A stretch of DNA of 64,000 nt from Aporrectodea caliginosa (lineage: Eukaryota; Annelida; Clitellata; Crassiclitellata; Lumbricidae), in assembly GCA_020284085.1 (NCBI GenBank), contig JACEVL010005070.1, positions 197,501 through 261,500 of the forward strand, written 5' to 3'. Positions 11,799 through 24,500 of the stretch are shown here, one piece after another. A model generated the notes under the pieces. The model was not told the DNA's origin. It ran no database searches and saw nothing but the letters and a program-made list of their open reading frames with translations. Made by a program: the position numbers and the translations under genes. Within the stretch, counting starts at the first letter, position 1. Each line of letters starts with the position of its first letter.

Positions 11799-12425
11799 CT
11801 ATGAAACCTAGAGATAATTGCCCTGTAACGCGTTAAACGTAATTACCCTGCCAATAACTCAAAACAAACGCTCCCAAGTTCCCTGTGGGTATTTAAACCC
11901 CAATCTCATTAAGTGATTCCCTATGAGCAACTGGGTTTCAGCCTGTAATGCAATACAATACTATTCAGAGGTGTGTGTATATGTAGACCGATCTACCCTT
12001 GTTGCCGCCGGACTTCCCAGTAGGGTATGAACTTCATTGTGTTGCCGCTACTTTCAACTTACATGTCTTTTTCTTGTTAGGGTATACCAACCGTACTGTT
12101 ACGCTCCACTGAACTGTGGACTGCTGTACGAGAGTAAATGAGCTGTAAACTGGACTCGTTACGCGTCGGTCCTAATGTTGTGCAGTGAAGGGGTTGGGCT
12201 GTCTCTCGCTTCCTTACAGTTGATGTTTTTTAAAGTCTATCGACCGAAGTTGGACCCAAAACCAATATACATGCAGATGGCTGCAAATATCTCGGTCACT
12301 TGTTACTTTTCTTTCTGAAGCGGAACAAAGGCGTATAGCGGGACTTTTATTCTCTAAGTTCTCCATTTCACGCCAATTGCAGTCGATCTGATTGTCTGTA
12401 TATTATTTCAAGACGGTATTTAGGT
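11799..12425. other. Spacer, no gene recognised
   Basis: No coding frame, repeat or RNA gene could be supported here. Confidence 0.4.
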
Positions 12426-12433
12426 AATTTATC

Positions 12434-12610
12434 CAGAGGTGGGTAACTAATCGATTAGATTCCAATTGACTAGCTGCTAATGGATGAGACAAACAGCTCT
12501 AATTCTAATCGATTAGCTGCAAGATTTTGCGCATTCTAATTCTAATCAATTAGCAAATTTCAGTAGCAATTCTAATCGATCAGCAGTTTAGCTAATCATG
12601 CCCATCTCTG
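12434..12610. mobile_element. Small hAT-type MITE rich in ATCGATTAG words
   Basis: The termini are CAGAGGTGGGTAACTAATCG and, inverted, CAGAGATGGGCATGATTAGC. The flanks AATTTATC (12426-12433) and AATATATC (12611-12618) match at 7 of 8 positions, as expected for an aged 8-bp target duplication. The 177-bp interior repeats the word TCTAATCGATTAGC. Confidence 0.7.
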
Positions 12611-12957
12611 AATATATCGGACCCATCTTATATACAAATACCCAACACTGCGCCTCTAACAATCTCGGCTCTTCCACAAATCTTATTTGCCCTGACCTCC
12701 GGTTTCAACTCCAAATGCCATCTACCGTAATCTTGTGAATGTACCTGCCTGACCTATGAATGTTGACTTGGAAGTTGGAACCGAACCCAGCCTTACCTGT
12801 CGTTCGATTTTTCTTGTGACTGAGCCGCTATAGATTAGCTGGTTGAGGTTCCCGCAACTTAGCATTTTGGGCGTTGTAAGAATCTCCAGATTATGTTTAA
12901 AATTTTTAGTTTATCTGAATTTGCATGCTTGCTCTGTGTGTATGCTTGTTCTTGGGG

Positions 12958-13030
12958 CATGGTGATGGTTGAATGGTAATACACACGCACGACGAACAGA
13001 GGGACGCGGGTTCGATAGCCGCTAGCCCAA
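12958..13030 (+). repeat. tRNA-derived SINE head (possible)
   Basis: A box-A-like word TGGTTGAATGG and, about 38 bp on, a box-B-like word GGTTCGATAGCC resemble an internal RNA polymerase III promoter. The sequence does not fold convincingly as a functional tRNA. Confidence 0.5.
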
Positions 13031-13325
13031 TAAGGTGGACTCAGCCTTCCACTCCAGGCTATTATTATGTCTGCTGGATTTACTAACTTCTAAGTCTGTG
13101 TGCCTCTGTCTGTTTGTTCGTGTATGTCAGTCTGTCTGTGTAAATCTGCGTTTAATACGAACATTTCTAATCTGGATACAAAATATCATTCCAATCCAGT
13201 ACATTTGGTGAAATGTTGCGTTTAGTTAAAGGTTTTCAGTTCGGTGCTTGCCTAATGTTTCATATGTCCCATTACCTGCACAAATATTGTTCTGTTAATT
13301 ATCTAGAGCCATTCATTGTTTAAAT

Positions 13326-13530
13326 TTTGGCGCGTTGGCCCATTGGTTAAAGCCCTGGACCTGTAACGCGGAGAGTACGGGTTCGAGCCTTCACTGACGC
13401 GGTTACTGTGTAGTGTGTAGGTATCTTGAGCAAGTCCATGACTCGCAAATTGCTATACGCGCCATCGATGTTCTGTCGTAAGGTCGTGTGTGCACTTGTG
13501 AACTTTTGAAGGACAATATCACAATTATAA
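13326..13530 (+). repeat. tRNA-derived SINE
   Basis: The head carries box A (TGGCCCATTGG) and box B (GGTTCGAGCC), spaced as in a tRNA. It is followed by a tRNA-unrelated body with 'gagcaagtccatgactcgcaa', related to the 'gggcaagtccttcactcgcaa' of the SINE at 47357-47507. Confidence 0.65.
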
Positions 13531-15887
13531 GGTCGTATACTGCTACATGTGCGACATTGCCCACCGTATACCGCCTTTCATGTCACTAATTGCGAGCGTT
13601 CAATGCCAATTGTCTTTGAACTGCATGCTTGAAAGTATCACTTGTTCTATCCAGCGTTTAGTCACTGATCGCCTGCTACATTGGCCACACTGTACACGAC
13701 CGTTGTGTACAGCGGTGGCGTGCCGCGATGAATGAAGTGGACAAGCACCTTGTAGCGTGCAGCCGATGTATGATTGGCACCTTGGTTTTTTCACGGTCAT
13801 TATGCGCTTGCTCGAGGCCACTGGTCAGCCTCACTGCGACAGCTGCACTTCTGAAAGTAATGTCTGATCAAATCAAACACTTAATTGTGTGGCGAGAACG
13901 TCCGCACTTGTGGAATTCATGTTGGTGTGCTGGAATTGTGAGGGGTTGAAGATAGGCCCCGCCGGGGCAGATACATGACTGTAGGTGTTTCAATTTGCGC
14001 CTCCTAGCAAACTCGGCTATAAATGACGGCGTCGTTGAATAAACATTATAAACCTGTAGGAAAGTCAGAGGTCAGAGAGAGGTATGTTAATCAGCATTCG
14101 TGTGCCGATGCTAAGAAAAGTGAGGAGGTTTTACTAGGACTTCGTACTCATGGCTGAGGAACCGTTCTTCTGTGTCTAAGAACTAGAAAGACTAGGCCTA
14201 CATTAGTGACTGGCCAGAGGTCATTGCCAGGGCAGGGTAAATGTAATGGTAAGAAACCCTTTGCCCTAGTCATTGCCCTGCCACAAGGCTGCCAGAATTT
14301 TTGCCCTGCCGAGAATTTAGTTGGGGCATAAATCGCCCCTGCACTGGTTACTTGTATGACTGCCCGGGCTATGTCCCGTTTACTAAAAATGCCTGGTGCC
14401 GCCTTTGGTCACAGCGACTGTGCTTTGTCAGCAGACAATTAATGCCTGATCCATTTGGCTACATCAATGCGAGCAACTTCAAGACACTGATAGTATAGAC
14501 AAGACTGACTGTGCCTAGTTACCAGACAGTTATGAGCAAGACTGACTGTACTTAGCTAGCAGACCATTATGAGCTTTCTAACTACATGAATGACTGGTGT
14601 TCCCGATCACTGCTTTTAACAGTTGTGCCTCGAGGTGGCCATTTTGAGGCAATTATTTGGCCATTATGGAAACTGGTCTATCATTATGAACAGCTGCTAC
14701 TGTCGACAAAGGTGGCGTGGTTTTTGTCCCTCTACAATGCCCACCAGACAGGCTCGTGCCGAAAAATGGTTTTGGCGAGCAACAATCTCTTTGGAATCAC
14801 GCGATTCTGAAATTACAGACTGGCAAGTATTCACTATAGGATTGAATATGGTATGATAAGATAGAGCTGGGCGGATTGAAGAGAATGCGACCTGGATAGG
14901 ATTGAAGCAACTTGAGTTTCAATGATCTGCCCGTGGGGCCTGGCAGAGGCTGACGTGGCCTATTCTGACACCGGATTTCGAATGCATGCCGGTCAGTTGT
15001 CAACTGTCGATGGCAAGTCGTTGGTACGTCTCAACGTGTCTGCGTGAGACTGCAAGTGGAGACCTTTCCAAACAGCACGATCTTAATTCGTAGAGTAAGA
15101 ATTTACGTTTTTGGAATTGAGCATCAGTTAGGTCTGTAGAAGTCGCTTACGAGAGGCACAAGGCCAGCATGCACGTTTATGGCCAGTGTTACACTAATAT
15201 TGCCGAACGTTGGCCTTCAATGGACCGATGTGTGTGGCTGGGTACCGTAAAAGCGCTTTAGAAATACCCGAATACCCACCTACACTTAAGGGACAATGGC
15301 TTCTCTTCAGCTCTCTGGGTTTAGTATCTTGCCTTGACTGAAGCCACTTAAAGTGGTCATAAATTATGTTGTTTCTTCATGCATTCTGATAATGGCCCTA
15401 TTGAAGATCACTTGATATTCTAAATTAATTTTCGGTCTTCTTGGAGCGACGCGTTTGACAAATTCTCAAGTGTAGTAAAAACACATTGCATTAATTATGC
15501 TAATCTAATCGAATCAAATCACATTTTCTGATTCGATTCTAATCCGCTTCTGACCTCTAATCATTGTTCGTCTATAATGATCTAATATAATCTAATCACA
15601 TTTGGATTCTAATCACATTCTTATTCTGATCTAGGCCTAAGTATATTCTTATTCGAAGTTAGTGAAATTCTGAATCAAATCTGCTCTAATCACTCTAAGA
15701 TTCTTTAAGTCATAATCTAATAACAGTCCACGAGTCCTATCTATAAAATACAACTTTAATCTCTTCACATTTGGAGTCCAGAATAGTGATTAGATTCTGA
15801 TTGTGAAGTTTTAACATGTTGCAGGTTTTGAAGTTTTGACTTCGTCAACTGATCGCAGATTATTATGACCTGTTGAGAATCATAATC
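13531..15887. other. Spacer upstream of the SH3 gene
   Basis: No gene is recognised. AT-rich words of the TCTAATC type dominate 15500-15780. The region just before 15888 is the presumed 5' untranslated/promoter region of the next gene, without a clear TATA box. Confidence 0.4.
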
Positions 15888-18800
15888 ATGGCGGATCCTT
15901 TCGGTTCTTCACAATTGGAGTTTTCGACGACAGAGGCGCCAATCACGTCAACGAGTAAATAGATTTAAATACTTTGATTGAACTGCTCTGGTGGTTGATT
16001 TGTGTATGATTAAGAGATTATTATAAAATGAACGGATTGATTGATTAGTTGGTTGATTAATCAATGCATTGATTGGTATGATTGCTTGGCTGGTTCACTG
16101 ATTGATTTTCCCTTGGGTATTGATTTATTCATTGAAAGATTAATTGAAGAAGTGATAAATCAAACGATTGACCAAATGATTTCATGATTGATTTAGCAGT
16201 CGATTGAATGATCAATTGACTGCCTGAGATTGATTGACTTATTGATTGATTGAATTTTTCTGGTAGCGTCTGGTCCAGAGCCGGTTAATCTACCTCTTGC
16301 GATCGCTCTTCCGATCTGTCTGTTTGTCTTCTTGACCTTCCTCGTCATCCTTGCCATCTGCTTGGTTCGAAAGAAGAAATGCTCACAGGTAGGAATTACT
16401 TCAGACTTTTTACATTTCGTCCATTTTGTACACTAGTAGTACGACGGCTTTGTCAGTTATACGAATGTTGCGCTGATAACGATATTGCATTTCAGTGAGG
16501 TCATGATGATTGCATTTTAACGAGGGTATGCCGATTGAATTTTAACGAGGTCATGCTGTAAGCTGAATGATCGAAGTCTAGGATCCACATCTCCTATCGC
16601 AATTGATCATAATCTAATCTAATCTGTGGACTTCTATAGCGCCACTACTAAACACAGTGTTTCATTCAATGGTTGCTTCAAAGCAGATCCGTTTTTGTCT
16701 CGTGTTATAGAAGCCCGTCGATCCTCCGATGAGTCGGGGGAGCGTAGAGGGAAGTTCGGACAACGGAGACAACAACAACAACAACGATGGTGAAACGGAC
16801 AACCATCAAGAGCCTGGTATGCTGCTGAAACCAAAATGTTATATGGCATCAAGTGTTATTCCATGGATGATCATCTTTCCACCTACTTAAATGGTTGAGC
16901 TTTGATTAGGCCCACCTTCACTGTCATCCACAAAACTAGATGGTCAAAGTTGTTTGAGAGAAATCCTTAATGGTAGGCTAATAGTGATCACGAACTGACG
17001 TTGATTAAAGGACACGGGTCCGTACATGAGGACCGTAAAACGCGTAGCACACATTCAAACGGACAGGGGTGGTGAAAGATCTCACCTCATCAATTCGTTG
17101 AAAAATAAAGAGGGTCGAAGCCACAAGTCACTATGGAATAACGTGTAAATTAACATTGTTAGGCCTACATTTACATTTACACAGTTTGAGATTTTTACCG
17201 GCGCTATAGAAATTCTTAGATTAAGCTTAGATTAGGGTGAAGTTTTAGCAAGCCGATTGAAATGTCATTAATAATTTGATAAAAGAATTGGTCTACAGGA
17301 ATAAAAATGTAAATACAGCAGAATTAATAACCTACTTATAGGCCTAATAAGCTTACATGATTTCCATCGTTTAAATAAAATGATGCAAAACTTCAATTTA
17401 TGAAACTTTGCAGGAATCTCCATTAATGGAGAAATTCTTCAGGTAGGCGGAAAACCAGACGATTACGATGTTTCTCCAGCAGAGCAGCGAAACAATTGTG
17501 CAGAAAACCCAAGGGAGTCATTTTGCCATCAGGAGAATCAGGATGAGACGGAGTCGACGACACGAAGCATCATGGACGGCGAAGAAAATCCGATGCCAGA
17601 AGTATGTGAGCACGAAACCCCATCAGACGTTGCCATGGATACGGTTGCAGTGGCGTCACCTGTTGGTCAGCAGAGTCAAATGCAAGACACTGCCGTAGAA
17701 ATGCCAGCTGAGGAACAAGGTAATGAAACGAAGATGAAGTGGCGTACCGAGGGGGGCAGGGGTAGTCCACAGTGGGGCAGGGGCGGCAAAATAGGGTATG
17801 AAGTGCAAATAAAAGGAGGAATGCAGAAAAAATTGAAAAAGTATAAGAGAACCTCAATAAAAGTAGACAAAGAAGGAAGGAAAGGAAGAAAAAATTAAAT
17901 AGCATCATGCGTGATGCTTCGACAGGTCATCAGAAATTTTAGCGGAATACGCGGCATTTTAGGCCGTCGCCCTCTGTAGTCCGTACGACTGCGAAGATGA
18001 ACACAGTTTTATTATAGTCCACAGCAGTTCCGCGCTATCATGGTACTTGAGGCCCTCCAATAACTACGGTACGATAAATACACTGAAACGAGAAACGACA
18101 GCAAATGAGAACCAACTAAATAAGTAAGGCCCCTTACAAACTTAAGGCTCCGAATCGAGAGGGGTTTCTGGAGTCCTAGAGCCGGCCCTGGTCCACAGAA
18201 AATAATTTACTAGTTTTTTCAAAACAGTTTATAATTTAATTAGGGTTGATCGTTTTCAGTAGTTTATCAGTAGTTTTTTCTTTTAAATTTTTTAATTTCT
18301 TTTAGGCATAGGCTTACTGTTTACTTTTTATTCAGCCGTTTTACTTTAGTTAAACTCTTGAATTAGTAAAATGTTAAATTAAGGTTGTGCCTCAATTTCA
18401 TGTTGATAAGCTAGATTCTTCATGCATTTTTTGTCACTTTATTTTTTTTATTTTATGTAAACGCTTTTTGCAGACAAATTCCAGACCTATGTCATTGCCG
18501 TTTATTCGTTCGAAGCGGAACACCAAAATCAGATGAGCCTTGTGGAAGACGACATTATCCTGGTTGCGGAGACTGAGGAGCACGAGGGATGGCTTTGTGG
18601 ATGGAAGAAAAACTCTTCAGAAACGGGATGGTTTCCAAAATCTCACGTTCGTGAAGTGGAACAGGTATAAATCTATTGCTTCCTAATGCAGTTGTCTTCA
18701 CTCATTCCTGCGTTTGTTCATTCATTCAGAGTATCATAATCGTAAACCCCAAACTTCTAAAGCGCCACTCGAAAGCCACGCGCAGGGCACCAGCTTATTC

Positions 18801-21520
18801 ACGAGCGCCGAGTAATAATATGCTTAGTACCCCTTCAAGATCTCAGATAGTAAATGTTGTTTCGACGACGATGATGTTGCTTAGAGAACTTCTGCAGTGC
18901 TATTAATTTATTCTTTGAGCTTTATTATTTTTTTGGCTTAAAGCAGACATTCTACCTTGACTCACCTGATCCTCCTCCGCCATGCAATCTTTCTCGGCAT
19001 AAACGAAACCATCCTTAGCAACGCTTCTGCCTCTTTCTCTCTTTGGCCACCGAACGTGAATCTCCATTTAATATCACTGCCCAATCCTTACGACTCGACG
19101 CAGTGCTCTGAATAAGCTGATGTGCGTGCTTAGCTTTCAAGTGGCCAGTAGCGTCTAACCTCCAGCTGGCTTGGGAGACCAACCCTAACTCTGGCCGGAA
19201 ATCGGAAATCCCCTCAGTTTATGCCCAAAACGTACGTTAGCCCTCCCCCAATTTTGAGGTTCGATGGAGATCGGTCTCCAAAACACACCATTGATAGACG
19301 CCACTACAAGTAGCGCTTCCGAAATCTTCAGTTTACGCTCACAATCATTTTGTACTGAACTACCAACCAACCAATCTTTATGGGCAATTCAATCATGCAG
19401 ACAGTTGGTAGTTTAGTCACCTAAACCACAGAATAGATTGTGCCTAAACAGCAGCAGTTTAATTCAGCGTCAGTTACCCCTATGCAGTTTGATAGCCTAC
19501 TTCTTTGAAAGTGAAATTATACTTTTGGATAAACTTTGCAAATTTCTTTCATGTTCAACTAGCATTCCTCAGGAACTATTGGATCAGAGCTCTCTGATTC
19601 AACGGAAACTGATGATGATTTTGACGAAGATGTCAAAGAATATGGTTTGTGTTTCTACAATTTTCTAGCTTTTTGTAATTTTCTCGTAGTTTTTGCCTTT
19701 GTTCAATACTTTTTAAACTCATTAATTTGTAGAACTTATGCTGTTTTTCAATGCTTTGTCAAGTTTTATTGTTTTTCTATTTTAAGAAGTCTTTTTATTT
19801 AACATTTTCATAGCTATAGTTAATCAGCTTTTTGTGTTTTTATCCTAAATGATTAGGTAATTGCAGATTGAAAAAGGTTAAGGATTTAAATTTATTTAGG
19901 ATATTGATAGTTCAAGTGGGAGACCTAGATTTGAAACTAGATGTGCAATTGAGAGCCCAGTCACACGAGTAGGTCACTGTCGACATACGGTACTTTAACT
20001 ATTCAACTGGAATGGGTGGGTAAGATATGAAACAATGTCAGGTAACGTGTCTTTTTTTACACAGAATGTCGAGCGTTGTATGGTTTTGACGGAGACGAGG
20101 AGGGTGAGCTGTCGTTCGAGGCGGGTGATTCATTGGTGGTGCTTCACGGGGTCGCGGGAACTGGATGGTTGTATGGCCAGCGGGGAGATAATGTCGGTTG
20201 GTTCCCTGAATCTTACGTCAAGGTAAGACCTGGTTACCATTGTTACAGTTGTAATTGTAATGATGTAATTGGAACATTTTGTAATTTACATCGGGATGTA
20301 AATTAACCCGATGTAAATTACAATGTTTCAATTACAGCATTACAGTTTTCGATTACAGCATTACTCATGTTTACAATTACAGTATTACTGATGTTAAACT
20401 GAATTGCTGCTGATTGATTCACTAATCAACTAACCGCTTGGACGACAGACTGACACCTACGCCTACCATGCATACATTGGAAAGAATTGCAATTCTAGCT
20501 GTAGTTGGATTATGGTAACTGTAGCACTACATGGAGCAGCATAATTTGTAACACTGTTATTATGACTTGCATTTGAAAAGTAATTGCTACACTGATTGTG
20601 ACACTAAAATTAGTAGTTTTAACTGAAACATTGTAATTATAACAGTATAATTGGAACAATGATCGCGTTTCTCCTCTTGATGGTTGCTTATTTAAGAGAT
20701 TTAAATCTCGGGCTAACACGGTCCGTACACGGGGACCTTAAATGGCGTGGCGCCCAAACAAATGGGCAGTGGTGGTAAAGGACCTCACTCGATGAATTCA
20801 TTGAAGAATGAGTAGGTTTGAGTCCATACGGTCGCTATATAAAAATATGTGCATTTATATTTATATTATAACTTCAACAATATAGTTAGAAAGTTTTAAC
20901 GGTAGCATTGTTATAGGAACTCGGCAGAGGCAGAGGGGCAACCGCCCCCGGGTGCAGCACAAGGGGGTGCAAAATTAGCTTTCAGTGGTACACAATACTA
21001 TGACAAGAACGATTAAAAGTCAACAAGAAAATTAAAAATGGCGCAGTCATCAACTCTTGCCTCTGGGCGCTGAAACCATTCGTTACGCCACTGGAACTCG
21101 GTGCTCTAAGGAAAATGATCATAGAATTATGGTAAATATTATGCAAATAGCAGTAGACAAATTAAAGCGGCCATGCGATTTATGGTGGATCGCTGAGAAA
21201 TAATAAAAGAATAATAAATAATAAACACAGGAAATCATAAACTTTTAAAAATGAAAATAGAAATTAAATTGACACAATAGGCCAATTTTTCTTTATGTTA
21301 GTTTTCCGTTTCTGATAACTTTTTCTGATATTATCAGAAAGTTACCTGAAGCGGAATAAAATAACAGAACATTTGAGTAACACTAATTTTACTTTAATGA
21401 GATCTCTATGCTTCAGGTCATTCCTGGGTCTAATCAGTTGACACCTGCCTCCTCTGACATGGACTCCACCACCACAACTCACGATCTAGAAGGTATGCAC
21501 GCATGTTGCATGGATGACTG

Positions 21521-21571
<51 letters not shown>

Positions 21572-24500
21572 GTATATATCCAGATACTTGTATAGTACCT
21601 TTAAAAACTTCTAACCTTTCTAAGAAAGCGCTTGTATTTCTTTGTTGCATCTACCAATAGTATAGTAATAATAATTCTTTGTAATTCTGAGCAATTATAA
21701 AGTCTGTTAGTACTAATCACTAGTAACAATGACAGATGGTGGTCGAAATAAAGGCGTGTAAAATTTTGATGTAGTTAACTTTGATTAAGAAAATTGATTG
21801 ACGCTTTGAACAATATGAGTTCATGACGATGATGATGATGATGATGGTAATGATGATGGTGAAGCCGATGACAAGGAGGAGAATGAGGAAATGAAGCTGA
21901 TGGTGAACGATAAGGATTTGGAGGATCAATCACATTACCAGGAGAATGACTAAGCACATGAATTTAGAAGTAGCCTAGATATAATAATTGCATCTAGGAT
22001 TGCTCCAGCAGATAAAGTTGTCGATGTTTTATTCAGAAGCCCCGAAAACAGCCGAACAGAAACGAGTGGTCATTGCTATTACAGACATCGTTCCAGAAGG
22101 ATCCCACCTTTCGCCATCCGTCAACACTCCCCACAATTCTTCTTCTTCGCCAAAGACCGCAATTTCAAAGAATGTCCTGAAGACAAATAAAAAATATTCC
22201 ACGCCAGCTAGTGCCAAGTCGAAACGTCCATCCATTCCGTCTGGCAAGCCGAACATATCAGACCGACTGGGACTGTCAAAGATAATAAACTTTAGGAAAC
22301 GAAAAAACTCCACGGACCAATCTGTGACCCTCAAAGAGGTCGTTACCGTTCCCAGTCCTGAATCACCTGGAATAAATTCGCATAAAGAAGCATCACCTGT
22401 AACTCCGAAGAAACAGATTCAGTCTGCAGGAAAGAAAGGCAAGAAAGAGCTGGTGAGGCCGGTGATTCCACCGCCTCAGGCTCCCAGACGTCAGTCATTG
22501 CTCAACGCTCATAATCAGAAGAAAGAGAAAATGGAACTGTCGTCGTGCAATGGAAATCAGTCTTCACATGATCAAAATGTGACGTTACCTGATACGAATA
22601 CCGGCAAACCGTTAAAAGATACAGTTACGACAACTGAGGAATACGACTCGAGTAAACCAATGGGAGTTGTGGTTGAACCAACTGAAAACAAGAAGAGAGC
22701 TAAAGATGTTGTTTACAAAGTAAGTGACTGTGTCGAAGTGCTAGTATTGAAACCTGTGCAGTCGAAAGCTGATGACATTGACACGAGAAGACAATGGGAT
22801 ATCACTCTTGAAAATTTTGACCGAATACTTGAAGGGTCCAACGATTTTAGCGAGGCTGAAATCCCACCGAAACCAACGAATCTCGTTCTTAGTCGGCCGA
22901 TAGCTCTGAGTGGATCTATGACGAAAACGCCAGACCACAGAAACTGTTCAACGCCTCAGTTGGTGACAAAGCCAGATGCGGTGAATGGAGCAGGACCTTT
23001 TACTCTACAGTTTACACCTCCTCAAGTGAACAGCAGGAATACAAACGAAGAACGATCCATAGACAATGCTCTGATGCATGGAGATGACGTTTCGCAACAG
23101 TCGGAGCTTGGGTTTCTTTCCTTCGCACCACCGGGTTTCAACGACTCCGAAGAAGTTCTGTCGCCAAAATTTCTTACCTATCTCAGCCAAGTCGGTTCAA
23201 TCGATAAGAGCCGGTTAAGTCAGGCAGCTAATGCAGGCCTTCCTCTTCGACGTCAGTCTTCGGTGCATCCTCCTCTTCCGCCAAAGCCTTCCTGGCCACC
23301 TACGTCAGATAACAAGGATGAGGAACATCACAACAAGGAAGGAGATGTCTCCAAAGAAGACGACAGCAATGGCACATTAACGTTTGTCAATAAAAGGAAG
23401 GGAAAATCAAATCGCCAGTCCTTATCCACGCTTCTTCTACCAGACGTGGTTCGTGGCTACATCACGACTGACGAGTACGAAAATTTTCAGATTCCACCTC
23501 CAGCTGGGTTTTCCAGTGACACTGAAAACGTTGAAGAAAATAATCGTGTTGTGTCCCTCGAATCATTGGATTCCCCAAGCAATTTCCGTGAAATCCAAAC
23601 ACCGCGTTATTTCGGTCGAACGTTGTATGGACCTCAGGAAGACGATTCCAGAGATGACTTTTCATCTGCGCTCCCAGAAGTCAGGCAGAAGGTCTCTGAA
23701 AGACTCGAAGTTCCAGTCGAGGTTCCGACAGACACAGTGGTGTGGAAACCATGGGGACATTTAAAACCAAAAATTACAAGACGCTCCTATGTCGAAGATG
23801 TTGAAGACCGTCCAGACAGTTTCAGATCAAGGTACTTATAAACAAAGTGGTAGTACTTGAATTGTTTATACATAAGGAATACAAATAAGGAAAGCGGGAA
23901 TTATTTTCTCACGTGATTTATTGTAAAACCAATGCTGTTCTGCGGCTGTCTGTTGAATTAACACTACTTACCATTCATGCCTCCTGTTTCTGTCTGCTAT
24001 GTACAGTAAGTTCCTGATGTCATTTAGGTCTCAGCTTTCATTCATTGTTGACTGCTTATTCTCTTTAGCCTGTTTTCTGGTCTGTGGGGCCTTGTACATC
24101 TCAACTTGTTCGATGTTTGCTTGGAATGAACCATCAGCTAATGCCTGTGCGTCACTACCGTATAAATTACAATAGATTAGAGGCAACTGGTGAGGAAGAA
24201 AATTTTACATTTCTTCTACGTTTATTCATTTATTATAATAATAATTTTATGCAGCACGACTCTATAATGACTAGGTATCAATGTCGCTCAACCTAAGAGC
24301 GAATTAAGAATTTATTCGTAGAACCCCACGGTGACCTGCTGCTGTTTTCATGGAAGCACAAAGGCCACACCTTCTGTGTTACAAAGTAGGCCTAAGTCAG
24401 ATTGGCTACCGCGTTGCGCTCGTTAGCGTATACAATGCTTCAGGTAAAATCTAACCGGAGCACTGCATCCTTCTCTGTAGTCGCACACAGAGCTAATGTA

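Noticed and set aside
13326..13390. tRNA gene
   Set aside because: Box A and box B are present, but the sequence continues into a SINE body shared with other copies and does not form a convincing acceptor stem.
17572..17898. 108-codon frame as a stand-alone gene
   Set aside because: It is exon 4 of the SH3 gene read on into the intron and the hAT element there.
20076..20306. 76-codon frame as a stand-alone gene
   Set aside because: It is the second SH3 exon of the larger gene read through its donor site.
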